A stretch of 64,000 bases of DNA from Mesorhizobium amorphae. GTDB taxonomy: Bacteria; Pseudomonadota; Alphaproteobacteria; Rhizobiales; Rhizobiaceae. The first letter of the stretch is position 1. Each line of letters starts with the position of its first letter. The DNA lies in contig NZ_JHQS01000062.1 of NCBI RefSeq assembly GCF_014843845.1, forward strand, positions 1-64,000. The letters are read 5' to 3'. A program made the position numbers and the translations under genes. A model generated the notes under the pieces. It was not told the DNA's origin and made no database searches. It saw only the letters and a list, made by a program, of their open reading frames with translations. This document shows positions 25,497 to 35,914 of this stretch, in pieces.

Positions 25497-26626
25497 CAGA
25501 TGTCCCTCACCCATTCCAGGTAGCTGTCCTCGCCGAACTTCATGTCGCGCAGTTTGCGAAATCCCGCCGGGATATGGTTGGCGTCGATGGGCGATGCAAT
25601 GCCGCCCTCGCCGATCGCCTCAGGTCCATGGAACAGCACTATGCGGTCGACCAGTCCGTCGGCGAGGAAGGCTCGAGCCACCTTGGCGCCGCCCTCGACC
25701 AGCACGCTGGCCATGCCGAGCGCCGCCAGATCTTCCAGCAGCTCGGGCAAGGCAACGCCGCCCTCATGGGTCTCGGTGCCGATGAAGCGGACGCCGGCGC
25801 GTTCGAGCGCGGCGCGCCGGTGCGGGTCGGCCTCCAGGCAAGCAGCCACATAGAGCGGAACGCGGTCGACACCGGAAACCAGTTTCGAAGCTTCCGGCAA
25901 GCGGATCTGTCGGTCGAGCACGATGCGCGCCGGGGAACGGTTCTCCAATCCGGGCAATCGCACGGTCAGCGCCGGATCGTCTTCCAGCGCGGTGCCGATG
26001 CCGACCAGGATGCCGTCGGCCTCGGCCCGCATCAGATAGACTTCGCGCCGCGCGATGTCGCCGGTGATCGTGACCTGGCCCTCGCCTTCCACACCGATCT
26101 TGCCGTCGCTGGAAAGCGCAAGTTTCAAAATCACTTCCGGGCGTTTTTTAAGAGACCGAATCAGATAGCCGGCCATCTGCTCCGAAGCCTCGGCCGCCAG
26201 CACTTTTTCGACCACCTCGATGCCTGCGGCACGCAGGATCGCGTAACCCTGGCCGGAAACGCGCGGATCGGGATCACTCGCCGCACCAACCACGCGCGCG
26301 ACGCCGGCGTTGACCAGCGCATTGGCGCAAGGCGGCGTGCGACCGTGATGGGCGCAAGGCTCCAGCGTGACATAGGCAGTGGCGCCCCGGGCCAGTTCAC
26401 CGGCCTCGGCCAAGGCCTCGGTCTCGGCATGCGGCCGGCCGCCAACCGCGGTGACCCCGGTGCCGACGATCATCGGCCCGGCACCATCGTCGCGCACGAT
26501 CAGCGTGCCGACGGATGGATTGGTCGAGGTGCGGCCGGCATTCTTGCGCGAAAGCCTGAGCGCCGCCGCCATGAAGCGGCGATCGAGGGCCTGCTGTTCG
26601 GCCTGGCTTAGCTTCGGGCTTGCCAT
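25496..26626 (-). CDS. ribD: bifunctional pyrimidine deaminase/reductase RibD
   Basis: RibD (376 residues from the ATG) carries out deamination and reduction in riboflavin synthesis. The zinc deaminase motifs are HAETEAL and EPCAHHGRTPPC; the C-terminal reductase shows ILKLALSSDGKIG, GIGTALEDDPALTVR and VLVEGGAKVARAF. The ATG at 26626 lies 2 bases after the nrdR stop; a GTG at 26632 overlapping that stop is an alternative start. Confidence 0.95.
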   Translation of the reverse strand: MASPKLSQAEQQALDRRFMAAALRLSRKNAGRTSTNPSVGTLIVRDDGAGPMIVGTGVTAVGGRPHAETEALAEAGELARGATAYVTLEPCAHHGRTPPCANALVNAGVARVVGAASDPDPRVSGQGYAILRAAGIEVVEKVLAAEASEQMAGYLIRSLKKRPEVILKLALSSDGKIGVEGEGQVTITGDIARREVYLMRAEADGILVGIGTALEDDPALTVRLPGLENRSPARIVLDRQIRLPEASKLVSGVDRVPLYVAACLEADPHRRAALERAGVRFIGTETHEGGVALPELLEDLAALGMASVLVEGGAKVARAFLADGLVDRIVLFHGPEAIGEGGIASPIDANHIPAGFRKLRDMKFGEDSYLEWVRDI

Positions 26627-26628
26627 GC

Positions 26629-27108
26629 TCACCCTGCGTCCTCTTCGCTCTTCACCTCGTCGCCCTTGAGCTCGCCCAGCACCTCATGAAAATCCTTGGC
26701 CTCGCGGAAATTGCGGTAAACCGAGGCGAAGCGCACATAGGCGACGTCGTCGAGCGACTTCAGCGCCTCCATGACCAGCCGCCCGACCTCACCCGAGGCC
26801 ACTTCCGTCTCGCCCGAGCTTTCGAGTTGGCGCACGATGCCGGTGACGGCGCGGTCGATGCGTTCGGGGTCGACATTGCGCTTGCGCACCGCGATCTCGA
26901 CCGAGCGCAGCAGCTTGTCGCGGTCGAACGGCACCTTGCGGCCGGACTTCTTGACCACGACGAGATCACGCAGTTGCACGCGCTCGAACGTGGTGAAACG
27001 GCCGCCGCAATCGGGGCAGACACGCCGCCTGCGGATCGCCGCGCCATCCTCGGCGGGTCGCGAATCCTTCACCTGCGTATCTTCAGACTGGCAGTAGGGA
27101 CAGCGCAT
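26629..27108 (-). CDS. nrdR: transcriptional repressor NrdR
   Basis: NrdR (159 residues) senses ATP/dATP and represses ribonucleotide reductase genes. It has an N-terminal zinc ribbon (RCPYCQSEDTQVKDSR, then CPDCGGRFTTFERV) and the ATP-cone domain (VVKKSGRKVPFDRDKLLRSV). It leads the ribD-ribE-ribH-nusB unit. Confidence 0.96.
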   Translation of the reverse strand: MRCPYCQSEDTQVKDSRPAEDGAAIRRRRVCPDCGGRFTTFERVQLRDLVVVKKSGRKVPFDRDKLLRSVEIAVRKRNVDPERIDRAVTGIVRQLESSGETEVASGEVGRLVMEALKSLDDVAYVRFASVYRNFREAKDFHEVLGELKGDEVKSEEDAG

Positions 27109-27194
27109 GGACAGCCTTCGGTTCGCGATTCTCGTGGGACGGAAGGCTTAGAGCTTTTTGCCGCAATGGCAAAGCACGGACGGCCTTCCGTGCC

Positions 27195-27524
27195 TCAGAG
27201 ATAGCGAGGCGCGAGGAAGATTGCCAGCGCCGCGACCAGCCATACCGCGATGCCGGCGAGAACGGCGAGGCGATAGTCGACGCGATCGATGAACAGCCAG
27301 CAGGCGCCGAGGAAGGCGAGATAGGCAGGGATCGTCTTGAAACCGGCCAGGCAGGCCTCGCGAAAACCGGTCGGGTTGCCCTTGGCGCCGACGGCGAGCA
27401 GCGCGATCACCGCGAAGGTCGGCGCCAGCGGCAGGATGCCGGGCAAGATGTTGCCGCGCTTCGAGGCCCAGACGATCAGCGCGGTGACCAGGCCGCCGAC
27501 CACGCCTTTCCAGAGAATGTCCAT
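27195..27524 (-). CDS. GlpM-like membrane protein
   Basis: The 109-residue protein has four probable membrane helices. The N-terminus (WKGVVGGLVTALIVWASKRG, then GILPLAPTFAVIALLAVG) resembles GlpM, a small membrane protein linked to alginate and glycerol metabolism in Pseudomonas; the molecular role is unknown. It is 39 bp downstream of the IalB-like gene on the same strand. Confidence 0.7.
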   Translation of the reverse strand: MDILWKGVVGGLVTALIVWASKRGNILPGILPLAPTFAVIALLAVGAKGNPTGFREACLAGFKTIPAYLAFLGACWLFIDRVDYRLAVLAGIAVWLVAALAIFLAPRYL

Positions 27525-27563
27525 GGCGCGCGGTTCCTTGCTGCGCTTTACCGGCGCGCCGCG

Positions 27564-28163
27564 TCAGGGCGCTACGTCGGTGGTCGGGAAGCCGCAGGAT
27601 GCGCCGAGGCTGCGATAGGCCTTGGTGAAGCCGTCCATCGAGATGGTCGCGACCGGCGCGTTGGCGAAGGCGACGTCGAGCGCGCCGGCGCGGCGCATGG
27701 CACGCAGGACCGCCAGCGTGGTCTCGGCCTTGTTGTTCATCATCCACTGGTCGCCAATATCGGCGCTAACCGTCGCCTTGACCTTGCCCTTGTCGTCGCC
27801 GAACACGGCGGGAATGTTCTCACCGGTCGGCAACTCCTTGTTCCTCAAGGCAATGATGAGGCTCGGATAACCGTTGGGCGGCAGCACGTCGCCGTTGGAG
27901 ATGGCGAGCGTCAGCGTGCCGCTGGTGCCGTTCGCGTCAAGGAAGGCGGTCGAGGCGGCGCAGGTTCTGCGCACATCCTCGCCGGTGTTGACCTCGTCGA
28001 CGATCGTCGACCATTTGCCGAAGGTTTCCGTCTTGGGTGTGGTGGCTTCCGGTGCCGTGGCCTGGGGCGCGGCTTGAGTGGCAGTGGTCTGCGCCGAGGC
28101 GACGCCGGCCAATTGCAGCATGGCCAGCACGCCAAGGCCGGCAAGTCGAAGAAATCGCATCAT
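27564..28163 (-). CDS. invasion-associated locus B (IalB) family protein
   Basis: The 199-residue exported protein has a signal peptide (RLAGLGVLAMLQLAGVASA), a low-complexity Thr/Ala/Pro stretch, then the IalB domain (GKWSTIVDEVNTGEDVRRTC and the paired SCGFPTTDV near the C-terminus). IalB proteins are widespread in rhizobia and Bartonella. The ATG at 28163 has an AGGAGCC site; an in-frame upstream extension is not needed. Confidence 0.88.
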   Translation of the reverse strand: MMRFLRLAGLGVLAMLQLAGVASAQTTATQAAPQATAPEATTPKTETFGKWSTIVDEVNTGEDVRRTCAASTAFLDANGTSGTLTLAISNGDVLPPNGYPSLIIALRNKELPTGENIPAVFGDDKGKVKATVSADIGDQWMMNNKAETTLAVLRAMRRAGALDVAFANAPVATISMDGFTKAYRSLGASCGFPTTDVAP

Positions 28164-28244
28164 CAAGGCTCCTGTCCGCAACGCCGCTCCAGCAGCAGCG
28201 GCGCTTCTCGTCATCGCCAATAAGGGATGAGGCCGGGCGTCAGG

Positions 28245-29558
<1,314 letters not shown>

Positions 29559-29594
29559 GGACTGAAATCCTCGGGGTTCGGGGGCAATTTGTTT

Positions 29595-29643
29595 ATGCAT
29601 ATCGTGGCCCCAAAACCGCTGCACACTTTTGGGCGACATGCAT
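29595..29643. repeat. palindromic repeat (ATGCAT-TCG type)
   Basis: ATGCATATCGTGGCCCCAAAA and TTTTGGGCGACATGCAT form an imperfect inverted repeat around CCGCTGCACAC. The core AAAACCGCTGCACACTTTT is almost the same as in the GCAATTCC-type repeats at 10642-11480, although the stems differ. It lies upstream of glyA. Confidence 0.75.
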
Positions 29644-29733
29644 TGCCGCGCCATTAACACAGTTGTTTTCGCCTCGCCACGTTTGCGGCGCGAAATTTGC
29701 TGGCCGAATTGCGCCAGTGAAGTTGCGCGACGT

Positions 29734-31374
29734 CTATTTCCGCTCCTGCCGGCCTTTCAGCAGAGCCTCGGTCAGCGTGATCTCGGCAAACAGCGCCTGC
29801 GCCGTATGGTCGTTGATTTCGCTGCTGCGCAACATAGCGCGCACGGCCGTGCGCTCGGCCTCGATGGCGGCGAAGCGGAGTTCCAACTCCAGCCGCCCGG
29901 CTTCGCGAGCCTCGGCGCGGGCTTCATCGGCCTCGTCGGAGGCGGCGATGCGGCGACGGTAGCCGGCGACGATGCTGTCGGCGACGGCAAGGCGGGCATC
30001 GGCCGCCTCCCCTTCGCTTGCGTCATTGGCAATAATCTCGATGCGAGCGATGGCCGCATTGGCCGCGCCAACGCGTGCCCGGCGCTCCTCGGCGGCACCA
30101 GGATCCTCGCCCGGTTCGACCAGCCCGCGCGCGATCTTCGGCAAGGCGAGGCTGGCGATGGTGAGCGAGCAGATGATGACGCCGGCGGCGAGGAAGATGA
30201 CGATGTCGCGCGCCGGAAAGGGCGAGCCGTCAGGCATAGCCAGAGGCAGCGACAGGATGCCGGCCAAAGTGATCGCGCCGCGCACGCCGGCCACCGAGCC
30301 GGCAAGCCGCACGCGCAAACCGAACGGTTCGGCCTTGCGCTTGCCAAACCGCGCGGCAAGGCGCTGCGCAATGTCGCCGACCCAGATCCACAGGAAGCGC
30401 AGGCCGATCAGGCACAGGGTCAGGATCAGCACCGTGGCGACCGGCTCGATCAGCCAGTGCCGGGTCGAAAGCTCGGGCGGCACCTTGCGGATGATATCGG
30501 GAAGCTGCAGGCCGAGCAGGATGAACAGCGCGCCGTTGAAGACGAAGGACAGCGTCGTCCACAGCGACATGGTCTGCATGCGCGCCGAAACGCCGAGATG
30601 GCGGAATATGCCGGAGCCGCTGGTGAGCACACCGGCAGTGACCGCCGCCAGGATGCCGGAAGCGCCGGCATGTTCGGCGCCGAGATAGGCGATGAAGGGG
30701 ATCAGGATCATCACCAGCACCTGCGCCTCGGCCGGCACGCCGCCGATGCGGTTGAGGAGCTGCAGTGTCTTTGCGGCGACGATCAACGCCACCACGCCGG
30801 CCAGGATGCCGGCCGCCACGGCGTAGAGGAAGCCGAGCGACGCGGCGCCCAAGGAAAAGCTGCCGGTCAGCGCTGCCGCCACGGCGAAGCGGAACATGAC
30901 CAGGCCCGATGCGTCGTTGAGCAGCGACTCGCCTTCGAGGATATGCATCAGCCGCGCCGGCACCACATTGCGGTCGACGATCGAGGACACGGCCACCGCG
31001 TCGGTCGGTGACAGCACTGCGGCCAGCGCGAAGGCGACGACGAGCGGGATGCTCGGCACCAACCAGTGCAAGGCGTAGCCGAAGCCGACGATGGTGAAGA
31101 AGACGAGACCGATGGCAAGGTCGAGAATCGGGCCGCGCAGTGCCAGCAATTCACGCTTCGGCGCGGTGGCGGCGTCGCTGAACAGCAGCGGCGGGATGAA
31201 CACCAGGAGGAACAGTTCTGGGTCGATCTCGACATGCAGGCCGCTCGCCGGCCAGGCAAGCGCGGCACCGATTGCAATCTGCAGCATGGGCAGCGGCACC
31301 CGCACCAGCCGCACCAGCGCGCCGGAAAGCGCGACGAAGGCGAGCACGACCAGGATGAAGATGGCGACTTGCAT
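29734..31374 (-). CDS. Na+/H+ antiporter, CPA1 family
   Basis: The 546-residue protein has about 12 membrane segments and a cytoplasmic C-terminal domain of roughly 150 residues that is strongly helical and Ala/Glu/Arg-rich. The ion-transport core is visible in VFIPPLLFSDAA, AAVLSPTDAVAVSSI and EGESLLNDASGLVMFRFAVA, including the conserved Asp residues. It probably exchanges protons for sodium or potassium at the inner membrane. It is separated from the L,D-transpeptidase by a terminator. Confidence 0.92.
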   Translation of the reverse strand: MQVAIFILVVLAFVALSGALVRLVRVPLPMLQIAIGAALAWPASGLHVEIDPELFLLVFIPPLLFSDAATAPKRELLALRGPILDLAIGLVFFTIVGFGYALHWLVPSIPLVVAFALAAVLSPTDAVAVSSIVDRNVVPARLMHILEGESLLNDASGLVMFRFAVAAALTGSFSLGAASLGFLYAVAAGILAGVVALIVAAKTLQLLNRIGGVPAEAQVLVMILIPFIAYLGAEHAGASGILAAVTAGVLTSGSGIFRHLGVSARMQTMSLWTTLSFVFNGALFILLGLQLPDIIRKVPPELSTRHWLIEPVATVLILTLCLIGLRFLWIWVGDIAQRLAARFGKRKAEPFGLRVRLAGSVAGVRGAITLAGILSLPLAMPDGSPFPARDIVIFLAAGVIICSLTIASLALPKIARGLVEPGEDPGAAEERRARVGAANAAIARIEIIANDASEGEAADARLAVADSIVAGYRRRIAASDEADEARAEAREAGRLELELRFAAIEAERTAVRAMLRSSEINDHTAQALFAEITLTEALLKGRQERK

Positions 31375-31467
31375 GGTGCGATTCCGGGTGTTGGCGGACC
31401 ATGCGCAATGGAGACCGCGCCGTCCAGTCAGGTCTCTGGCGAAGGCCGTAAGCCTGTGGCGGAAAGC

Positions 31468-31495
31468 AAAAAGGCCGCCCTGTCGGCGGCCTTTT
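31468..31495. terminator. bidirectional terminator
   Basis: AAAAAGGCCGCC and GGCGGCCTTTT pair around CTGTC. Leftward it ends the L,D-transpeptidase gene ahead of the antiporter gene. Confidence 0.75.
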
Positions 31496-31513
31496 CGAAA
31501 AGATATCAGCTAT

Positions 31514-32767
31514 TTACAGCGAAGACGTAATCTGCAGCTCGTCGTTGCCGTCGAGGCCGTAGATGTCGTCGCGGAACTGTACAACGCCAGGCCCCGTCGA
31601 CCACGCCGACAGATAGAGGAAGTGGACCGGCACCGGGTTGACGACCTGAACCGGGATGTTCTCGCCGGTCTTGATCGTACCCTCGAAATGCTGGCGGTCC
31701 CAGCCGGGCGTGTCGCGCAAGATCCAGGTGACGAGGTCGCGCACGTTCTGGACGCGCACGCAGCCCGAAGAATCGAAACGCATCAGCTTGCCGAACAAGC
31801 TCTGCTGCGGCGTGTCGTGCATATAGACGCCGTCCGGGCTCGGGAAATTGATCTTCACCGAGGCCATGGCATTGCCGGCGCCCGGATCCTGGCGGAAACG
31901 GTACTTCTCGGCATCGTCGGTCGACCAGTCGACGGTCATCGGATCGACCTCGCTGCCGTCCGGCGCGAACAGGCGGATATGGCTGTCCTTGAGATAGTTC
32001 GGGTCCTTGCGCATCAGCGGAATGATGTCCTTGCGCACGATCGAAACCGGGGCATTCCAGTAGGGATTGACGATGATCTCGTTGATCTTGGAGTTGACGA
32101 TCGGCGTCTGGCGATCGATCTTGCCGACGACTGCGGTGTGGCGAAGCACGACGCGGTCGTTCTCGACCGCCTCGACCTGGGCCGCCGGGATGTCGACCAG
32201 CACGTAACGGTTGCCCAGCGTGCCGGCCTTTTCACGCAGACGCTGCAGGTTGGTCTGCAACTGACCGAGCCGGATCTGCGCCGAGACGTTCATCGCCGTA
32301 TAGGTGTATTTGCCCATCGCACCGTCGGCGGGTAGGCCGTGGCGAGCCTGGAAACGCTTGACCGCGGCATCGACATAGGAATCGAAGGCGGTCGAGATGC
32401 CGGCGCTCTGCGCCAGGTCGCCAGACATCATCAGGCGCTTGCGCAGCGGCACCACATCCGGGTCGTCGACGCCGAGCTGCAGCTTCTTGGTCGCGGGAAC
32501 CTCGCCCCAGCCGCCCTGGGCGACGATGTTCTGATATTGCGCCACCGCCTGCTCGGTGAAGGCGACGGTCTGCAGGCTGAAGATCGGCAGCGTCGAAGCC
32601 ACCTTGCCGCCCTCGCTGGCACGGGCGTCGAACTGGTCGTCCCAATTGCCGCGGCCCGAGGACTTCAGGATATCCCCGATGACGTCCTGAGCGCTGGCGC
32701 TGTTCGCCACAAGAGCGGCGGCGAGCGCGGAGGCTCCGGAAAGGAAGAAACGGCGGCTGGTTCTCAT
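31514..32767 (-). CDS. ldtP: L,D-transpeptidase, LdtP-like
   Basis: This 417-residue periplasmic enzyme would form 3-3 crosslinks or attach proteins in peptidoglycan. It has a Tat-like signal (MRTSRRFFLSGASALAAALV), a peptidoglycan-binding domain (about 100-175, AVKRFQARHGLPADGAMGKY) and the YkuD catalytic domain with HDTPQQSLFGKLMRFDSSGC, ending in the SSGCVRV catalytic motif. The MarR gene nearby corresponds to LdtR, which in Liberibacter and Sinorhizobium regulates the neighbouring ldtP; the symbol is inferred from this context. A start at 32782 is possible but lacks a better site. Confidence 0.88.
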   Translation of the reverse strand: MRTSRRFFLSGASALAAALVANSASAQDVIGDILKSSGRGNWDDQFDARASEGGKVASTLPIFSLQTVAFTEQAVAQYQNIVAQGGWGEVPATKKLQLGVDDPDVVPLRKRLMMSGDLAQSAGISTAFDSYVDAAVKRFQARHGLPADGAMGKYTYTAMNVSAQIRLGQLQTNLQRLREKAGTLGNRYVLVDIPAAQVEAVENDRVVLRHTAVVGKIDRQTPIVNSKINEIIVNPYWNAPVSIVRKDIIPLMRKDPNYLKDSHIRLFAPDGSEVDPMTVDWSTDDAEKYRFRQDPGAGNAMASVKINFPSPDGVYMHDTPQQSLFGKLMRFDSSGCVRVQNVRDLVTWILRDTPGWDRQHFEGTIKTGENIPVQVVNPVPVHFLYLSAWSTGPGVVQFRDDIYGLDGNDELQITSSL

Positions 32768-33158
32768 GGACGTTCCAGACATTTTAGCGGTGTTCGATCT
32801 CGCTCAGTTCGCTCTAGCGGGCGATTACGCCCGCACTCTAGGGCTGGCAATGTTAACAATTAGCCAACCATGACCTGCATCACTTGGGCGTGAAACGCGC
32901 TGTCGCGATGCCGGTTCGAGTGAGCGCAAGCGCTGGCCCGCAGCATCACCCGCATCCTCGCTTCCACTGGGATTATGGCGGCAACGTGGCCTTGGCCCGC
33001 GATTTGCATCGGGCGGCGCCGCGAAAAGAATGGACCGGTGCTTTTCGGCACCGGTGACAGAAGCGGGTCTTAGACCTCAACCCCACAGTCGCGCGCCGAC
33101 GATCGCCACGCGTACCGGTGGAGTTGCAGGCTATCTCATGCCCTCTCAGCGCGAAGTT
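32768..33158. other. 391-bp gap upstream of ldtP
   Basis: No gene is supported. It contains the ldtP promoter region and a hairpin (33034-33055) whose ACCGGTGC/GCACCGGT arms, followed leftward by CCATTCTTTTC, can terminate the gene at 33159-33542. Confidence 0.35.
33034..33055 (-). terminator. leftward terminator
   Basis: ACCGGTGC (33034-33041) pairs with GCACCGGT (33048-33055); leftward it is followed by a T-rich stretch. Confidence 0.5.
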
Positions 33159-33542
33159 TCAACCTTTGGGGTCCGGACTTGGCTGCGCCTTCAATTCCGA
33201 GCATCGTTGCAACACCTCATTTTGAGGATAGCGCAGGACTTTGTTGTCCAGTTTGAGCAGCAGCTCCCGTCTCTTGTCCGTGCTCTCACCGTCCGAGCAA
33301 GTCATGTCCAGAAGGACGGCGTCCAGGCGATTGATTTTCTGAACTTTTTCCAGTGTGCAGCCGACCTCCCACATCTCCACTGCCTTGTCGGTAAACGTCA
33401 CGATCGAGTCATTGTTGTCGCACTGGGTGCTGCCTTCCGTGGCAAAGGAATCCTTCCACCACTCCTCGGCGAAAGCCGTTTGCGAGACCAACAAAAGCAT
33501 CACGGCAACCGAGCAAATCTTCGAGTGTTTTCCCAGATACAT
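33159..33542 (-). CDS. small exported protein of unknown function
   Basis: The 127-residue precursor has a signal peptide (KICSVAVMLLLVSQTAFA-EE). The mature part has four Cys (TQCDNND, VGCTLEK, MTCSDGE, QRCSELK), probably two disulfides. Codon use is less GC-rich than its neighbours, suggesting a recent arrival. It lies between ldtR and ldtP on the same strand, so LdtR might also control it. No family is recognised. Confidence 0.65.
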   Translation of the reverse strand: MYLGKHSKICSVAVMLLLVSQTAFAEEWWKDSFATEGSTQCDNNDSIVTFTDKAVEMWEVGCTLEKVQKINRLDAVLLDMTCSDGESTDKRRELLLKLDNKVLRYPQNEVLQRCSELKAQPSPDPKG

Positions 33543-33640
33543 CAGGCGCTCCCCGTCAAGCGTGACATTAGGTACTGCTGCAACGAAAGCAAAGCAGGGA
33601 TATTGCGGACGGGGCGGCTGGGCGTCGGGATCAGGAAAAG

Positions 33641-33670
33641 AAAAGGACCGGCGCCTTCCGGCACAGGTCC
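33641..33670 (-). terminator. leftward terminator of ldtR
   Basis: An imperfect GGACCGGCGCC/GGCACAGGTCC stem (33645-33655 with 33660-33670) is followed leftward by TTTTCTTTTCC. Confidence 0.65.
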
Positions 33671-33731
33671 CCATTGCTGCCCCCGCCGCGCTTCTGTGGC
33701 GCGGCTTCAAGTCCTTGGCGCTGTAGGCGCC

Positions 33732-34247
33732 TTACATCCGATAAGCGATGGTGTCGTTCCAGAAGCGATCCAGCCGCTGCAACGCGCGGTTCATCTGCTT
33801 GAACTCGTCGGTGTTGATGCCGCCGACCTGCTCGATGGAGCCGACATGGCGCTCGTAGAGGCCGGCGACGACGTCAGCCACCTCATTGCCCTTCGGCGTC
33901 AGCGAGACGCGGACCGAACGGCGATCGATGCGCGAGCGCTGGTGGTTGATGAAGCCGAGGTCGACCAGCTTCTTCAGATTGTAGGAGACATTCGAGCCGA
34001 GATAATAACCCCGCGAGCGCAGTTCGCCGGCGGTCAGCTCGGAATTGCCGATGTTGAACAGCAGCAGCGCCTGGATGGCGTTGATGTCGGAACGGCCGTT
34101 GCGGTCGAACTCGTCCTTGATAACGTCAAGCAGGCGGCGGTGCAGGCGCTCCACCAGCTGCAGCGATTCCATGTACAGCGAACGGATCGCCTCGCGGCGG
34201 TCGTCGGATACGGTGGCGGGCTTCGCCGCCGGACGCGAATTGATCAT
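33732..34247 (-). CDS. ldtR: MarR-family regulator LdtR
   Basis: LdtR (171 residues) is a MarR winged-helix repressor/activator. Visible parts are MESLQLVERLHRRLLDVIKD, the LTAGELRSRGYYLGSNVSYN recognition region and the wing HQRSRIDRRSVRVSLTPKG. In Liberibacter and Sinorhizobium its homologue controls the adjacent L,D-transpeptidase and cell-wall/osmotic tolerance. The ATG at 34247 follows GAGAGG. Confidence 0.88.
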   Translation of the reverse strand: MINSRPAAKPATVSDDRREAIRSLYMESLQLVERLHRRLLDVIKDEFDRNGRSDINAIQALLLFNIGNSELTAGELRSRGYYLGSNVSYNLKKLVDLGFINHQRSRIDRRSVRVSLTPKGNEVADVVAGLYERHVGSIEQVGGINTDEFKQMNRALQRLDRFWNDTIAYRM

Positions 34248-34353
34248 TGTCTTAGCCTCTCGTTTGTCGCCCGGTGATTTTTTGTTTTTCACCTTGATCG
34301 CGACACTATCGAATACTCATAAAATTCGACTTAAACGCCAAGGCTAACAAGAG

Positions 34354-34365
34354 CTTACCGGTAAG
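34354..34365. promoter_or_regulatory. palindrome upstream of ldtR
   Basis: CTTACCGGTAAG is a perfect 12-bp palindrome 107 bp upstream of ldtR. It could be an operator, but no second copy was found in the window. Confidence 0.3.
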
Positions 34366-34451
34366 AGGTTTCGAAAGAGGCTTAACGATCGGTCACCCGA
34401 GCAAGGATAATTAACCTAAAGATTTAGCCAATGATTTCGGGCGGAAATTCG

Positions 34452-34874
34452 CTAGCGCCGCGCCTGGCGCTTCTGCAGCCAGATCACCACCCGGAAGACG
34501 ATGTAGAGCAGCGCCACCGCGGCATGCGAGGCAATGATCAGCAACCGGTGGCCGAACAGGTTGGGAAAGCCGGCATACATGACGACCTCGGTCACCGCGC
34601 AGATGAACCAGATCACCGGGCCCCATGAGGCGAGCATCCAGAGGCCGGCGGCGGCGAAGGGAAAGAAGACGGCGAGCATCACCGCCGCCACCTGCCAGTG
34701 CACCGGCATCAGGTCGAAGCGCCACAGCGGGCCTGGATAGAAGCCGATCAGCCGGATCCAGTAGAGGATGCCGAACAGCAGGCAGTAGCCGGCGACGACG
34801 CGCTGGAACCAGGCGAAGATGATTTCGGTGGCCGAGGGCTGCAGCACGACGCGCCTGGAGGTGACCTCGCTCAC
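34452..34874 (-). CDS. DUF6163-like membrane protein
   Basis: The 140-residue protein has four probable membrane helices (for example VVAGYCLLFGILYWIRLIGF and LLIIASHAAVALLYIVFRVV). Its GTG start overlaps the stop of the hydratase gene by GTGA, showing tight coupling. Proteins of this size and layout accompany enoyl-CoA hydratase-type genes in rhizobia; function is unknown. Confidence 0.75.
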   Translation of the reverse strand: MSEVTSRRVVLQPSATEIIFAWFQRVVAGYCLLFGILYWIRLIGFYPGPLWRFDLMPVHWQVAAVMLAVFFPFAAAGLWMLASWGPVIWFICAVTEVVMYAGFPNLFGHRLLIIASHAAVALLYIVFRVVIWLQKRQARR

Positions 34875-35914
34875 AAGTCGAGCTCCCGCTCGCCGAGCCG
34901 CGCGAAATAGGCGTCGACGTCCGCTGCCCGTACCGCATCGAGGCGATCCGGGCGCCATTGCGGTTTCGAGCCCTTGTCTATGATGGCGGCGCGGATGCCT
35001 TCGTAAAAATCGTGGCCCGCCAGCATCCGGTTGAGGATGCGGAATTCCATCTTCATGCACTCGTCCATCGACAGCGTCAGCCCGGCGCCGATCTGTCGCC
35101 AGGCGACGTGCAGGCTGGTCGGCGAGCGCGTCCTGATCGTCGCCAGCGTCTTTGCGGCGAACTCGTCGGCGGGCGCCGCCCGCTCCAGGCTGGCGATGAT
35201 ATCCGACAGAGACGGTTGCGCGAAATGGCGGGCGATCGCCTCCAGCACCGGCCGGTCGGTCTCGCGCTTTGCCGGGACGAAAAAGCCGCGCAGCACCGTT
35301 TCCGGATCGCCGGTCGCGCAGAGCCGGTCGAGAAAACCCGACTGGTCCTCGGCCTTGATGGTGTGCGTGGCTAGGCCCGACCACAGCGCATCGCCATGGC
35401 GGATGCGGTTTCCGGTCAGCGCCAGATACATGCCGAAGCTGCCGCCGAGGTCGGGCAAAAGGTGGCTGGCGCCAACATCGGGGAAAAAGCCGATGCCGAC
35501 TTCCGGCATGGCGAACTGTGCGTTCTCGGTCATCACGCGCTGCGAACCATGGAACGAGATGCCGACGCCGCCACCCATGACGATGCCGTCGATCAGCGCG
35601 ACATAGGGCTTTTTGAACCGGTTGATGCGGGCATTCAGCCGGTATTCGTCGGCGAAAAACTCGACCGGGGGCTGTCCGGCCCGGCCCGCTTCGTAGATGT
35701 GCAGGATGTCGCCGCCTGCGGAAAACGCCCTGCCCTCGGCCTTGACGATGACGACATCGACGCCGTCATCGCGCTCCCAGGCGCGCAACGCCTTGTCGAG
35801 CGCCTTGACCATGCGATGGGTGACGGCATTGAGCGCCTGCGGCCGCGTCAGCGTGACGACGCCGGCCCTGCCCAACCGTTCGAAGCGAATCTCGTCGCCT
35901 CCATCAAAATCCAT
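34871..35914 (-). CDS. enoyl-CoA hydratase/3-hydroxyisobutyryl-CoA hydrolase family
   Basis: The 347-residue crotonase-fold protein acts on acyl-CoA thioesters. The oxyanion-hole segments are AFSAGGDILHIYEAG and DGIVMGGGVGISFHG, and the following MPEVGIGFFPDVGASHLLP is typical of 3-hydroxyisobutyryl-CoA hydrolase (valine breakdown), as is the length. The ATG at 35914 was chosen over a longer upstream frame of poor composition. Confidence 0.88.
   Translation of the reverse strand: MDFDGGDEIRFERLGRAGVVTLTRPQALNAVTHRMVKALDKALRAWERDDGVDVVIVKAEGRAFSAGGDILHIYEAGRAGQPPVEFFADEYRLNARINRFKKPYVALIDGIVMGGGVGISFHGSQRVMTENAQFAMPEVGIGFFPDVGASHLLPDLGGSFGMYLALTGNRIRHGDALWSGLATHTIKAEDQSGFLDRLCATGDPETVLRGFFVPAKRETDRPVLEAIARHFAQPSLSDIIASLERAAPADEFAAKTLATIRTRSPTSLHVAWRQIGAGLTLSMDECMKMEFRILNRMLAGHDFYEGIRAAIIDKGSKPQWRPDRLDAVRAADVDAYFARLGERELDL

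Noticed and set aside
29559..29733. Glycine riboswitch upstream of glyA
   Set aside because: The leader is short and dominated by the palindromic repeat; no tandem aptamer-like conserved core was seen.
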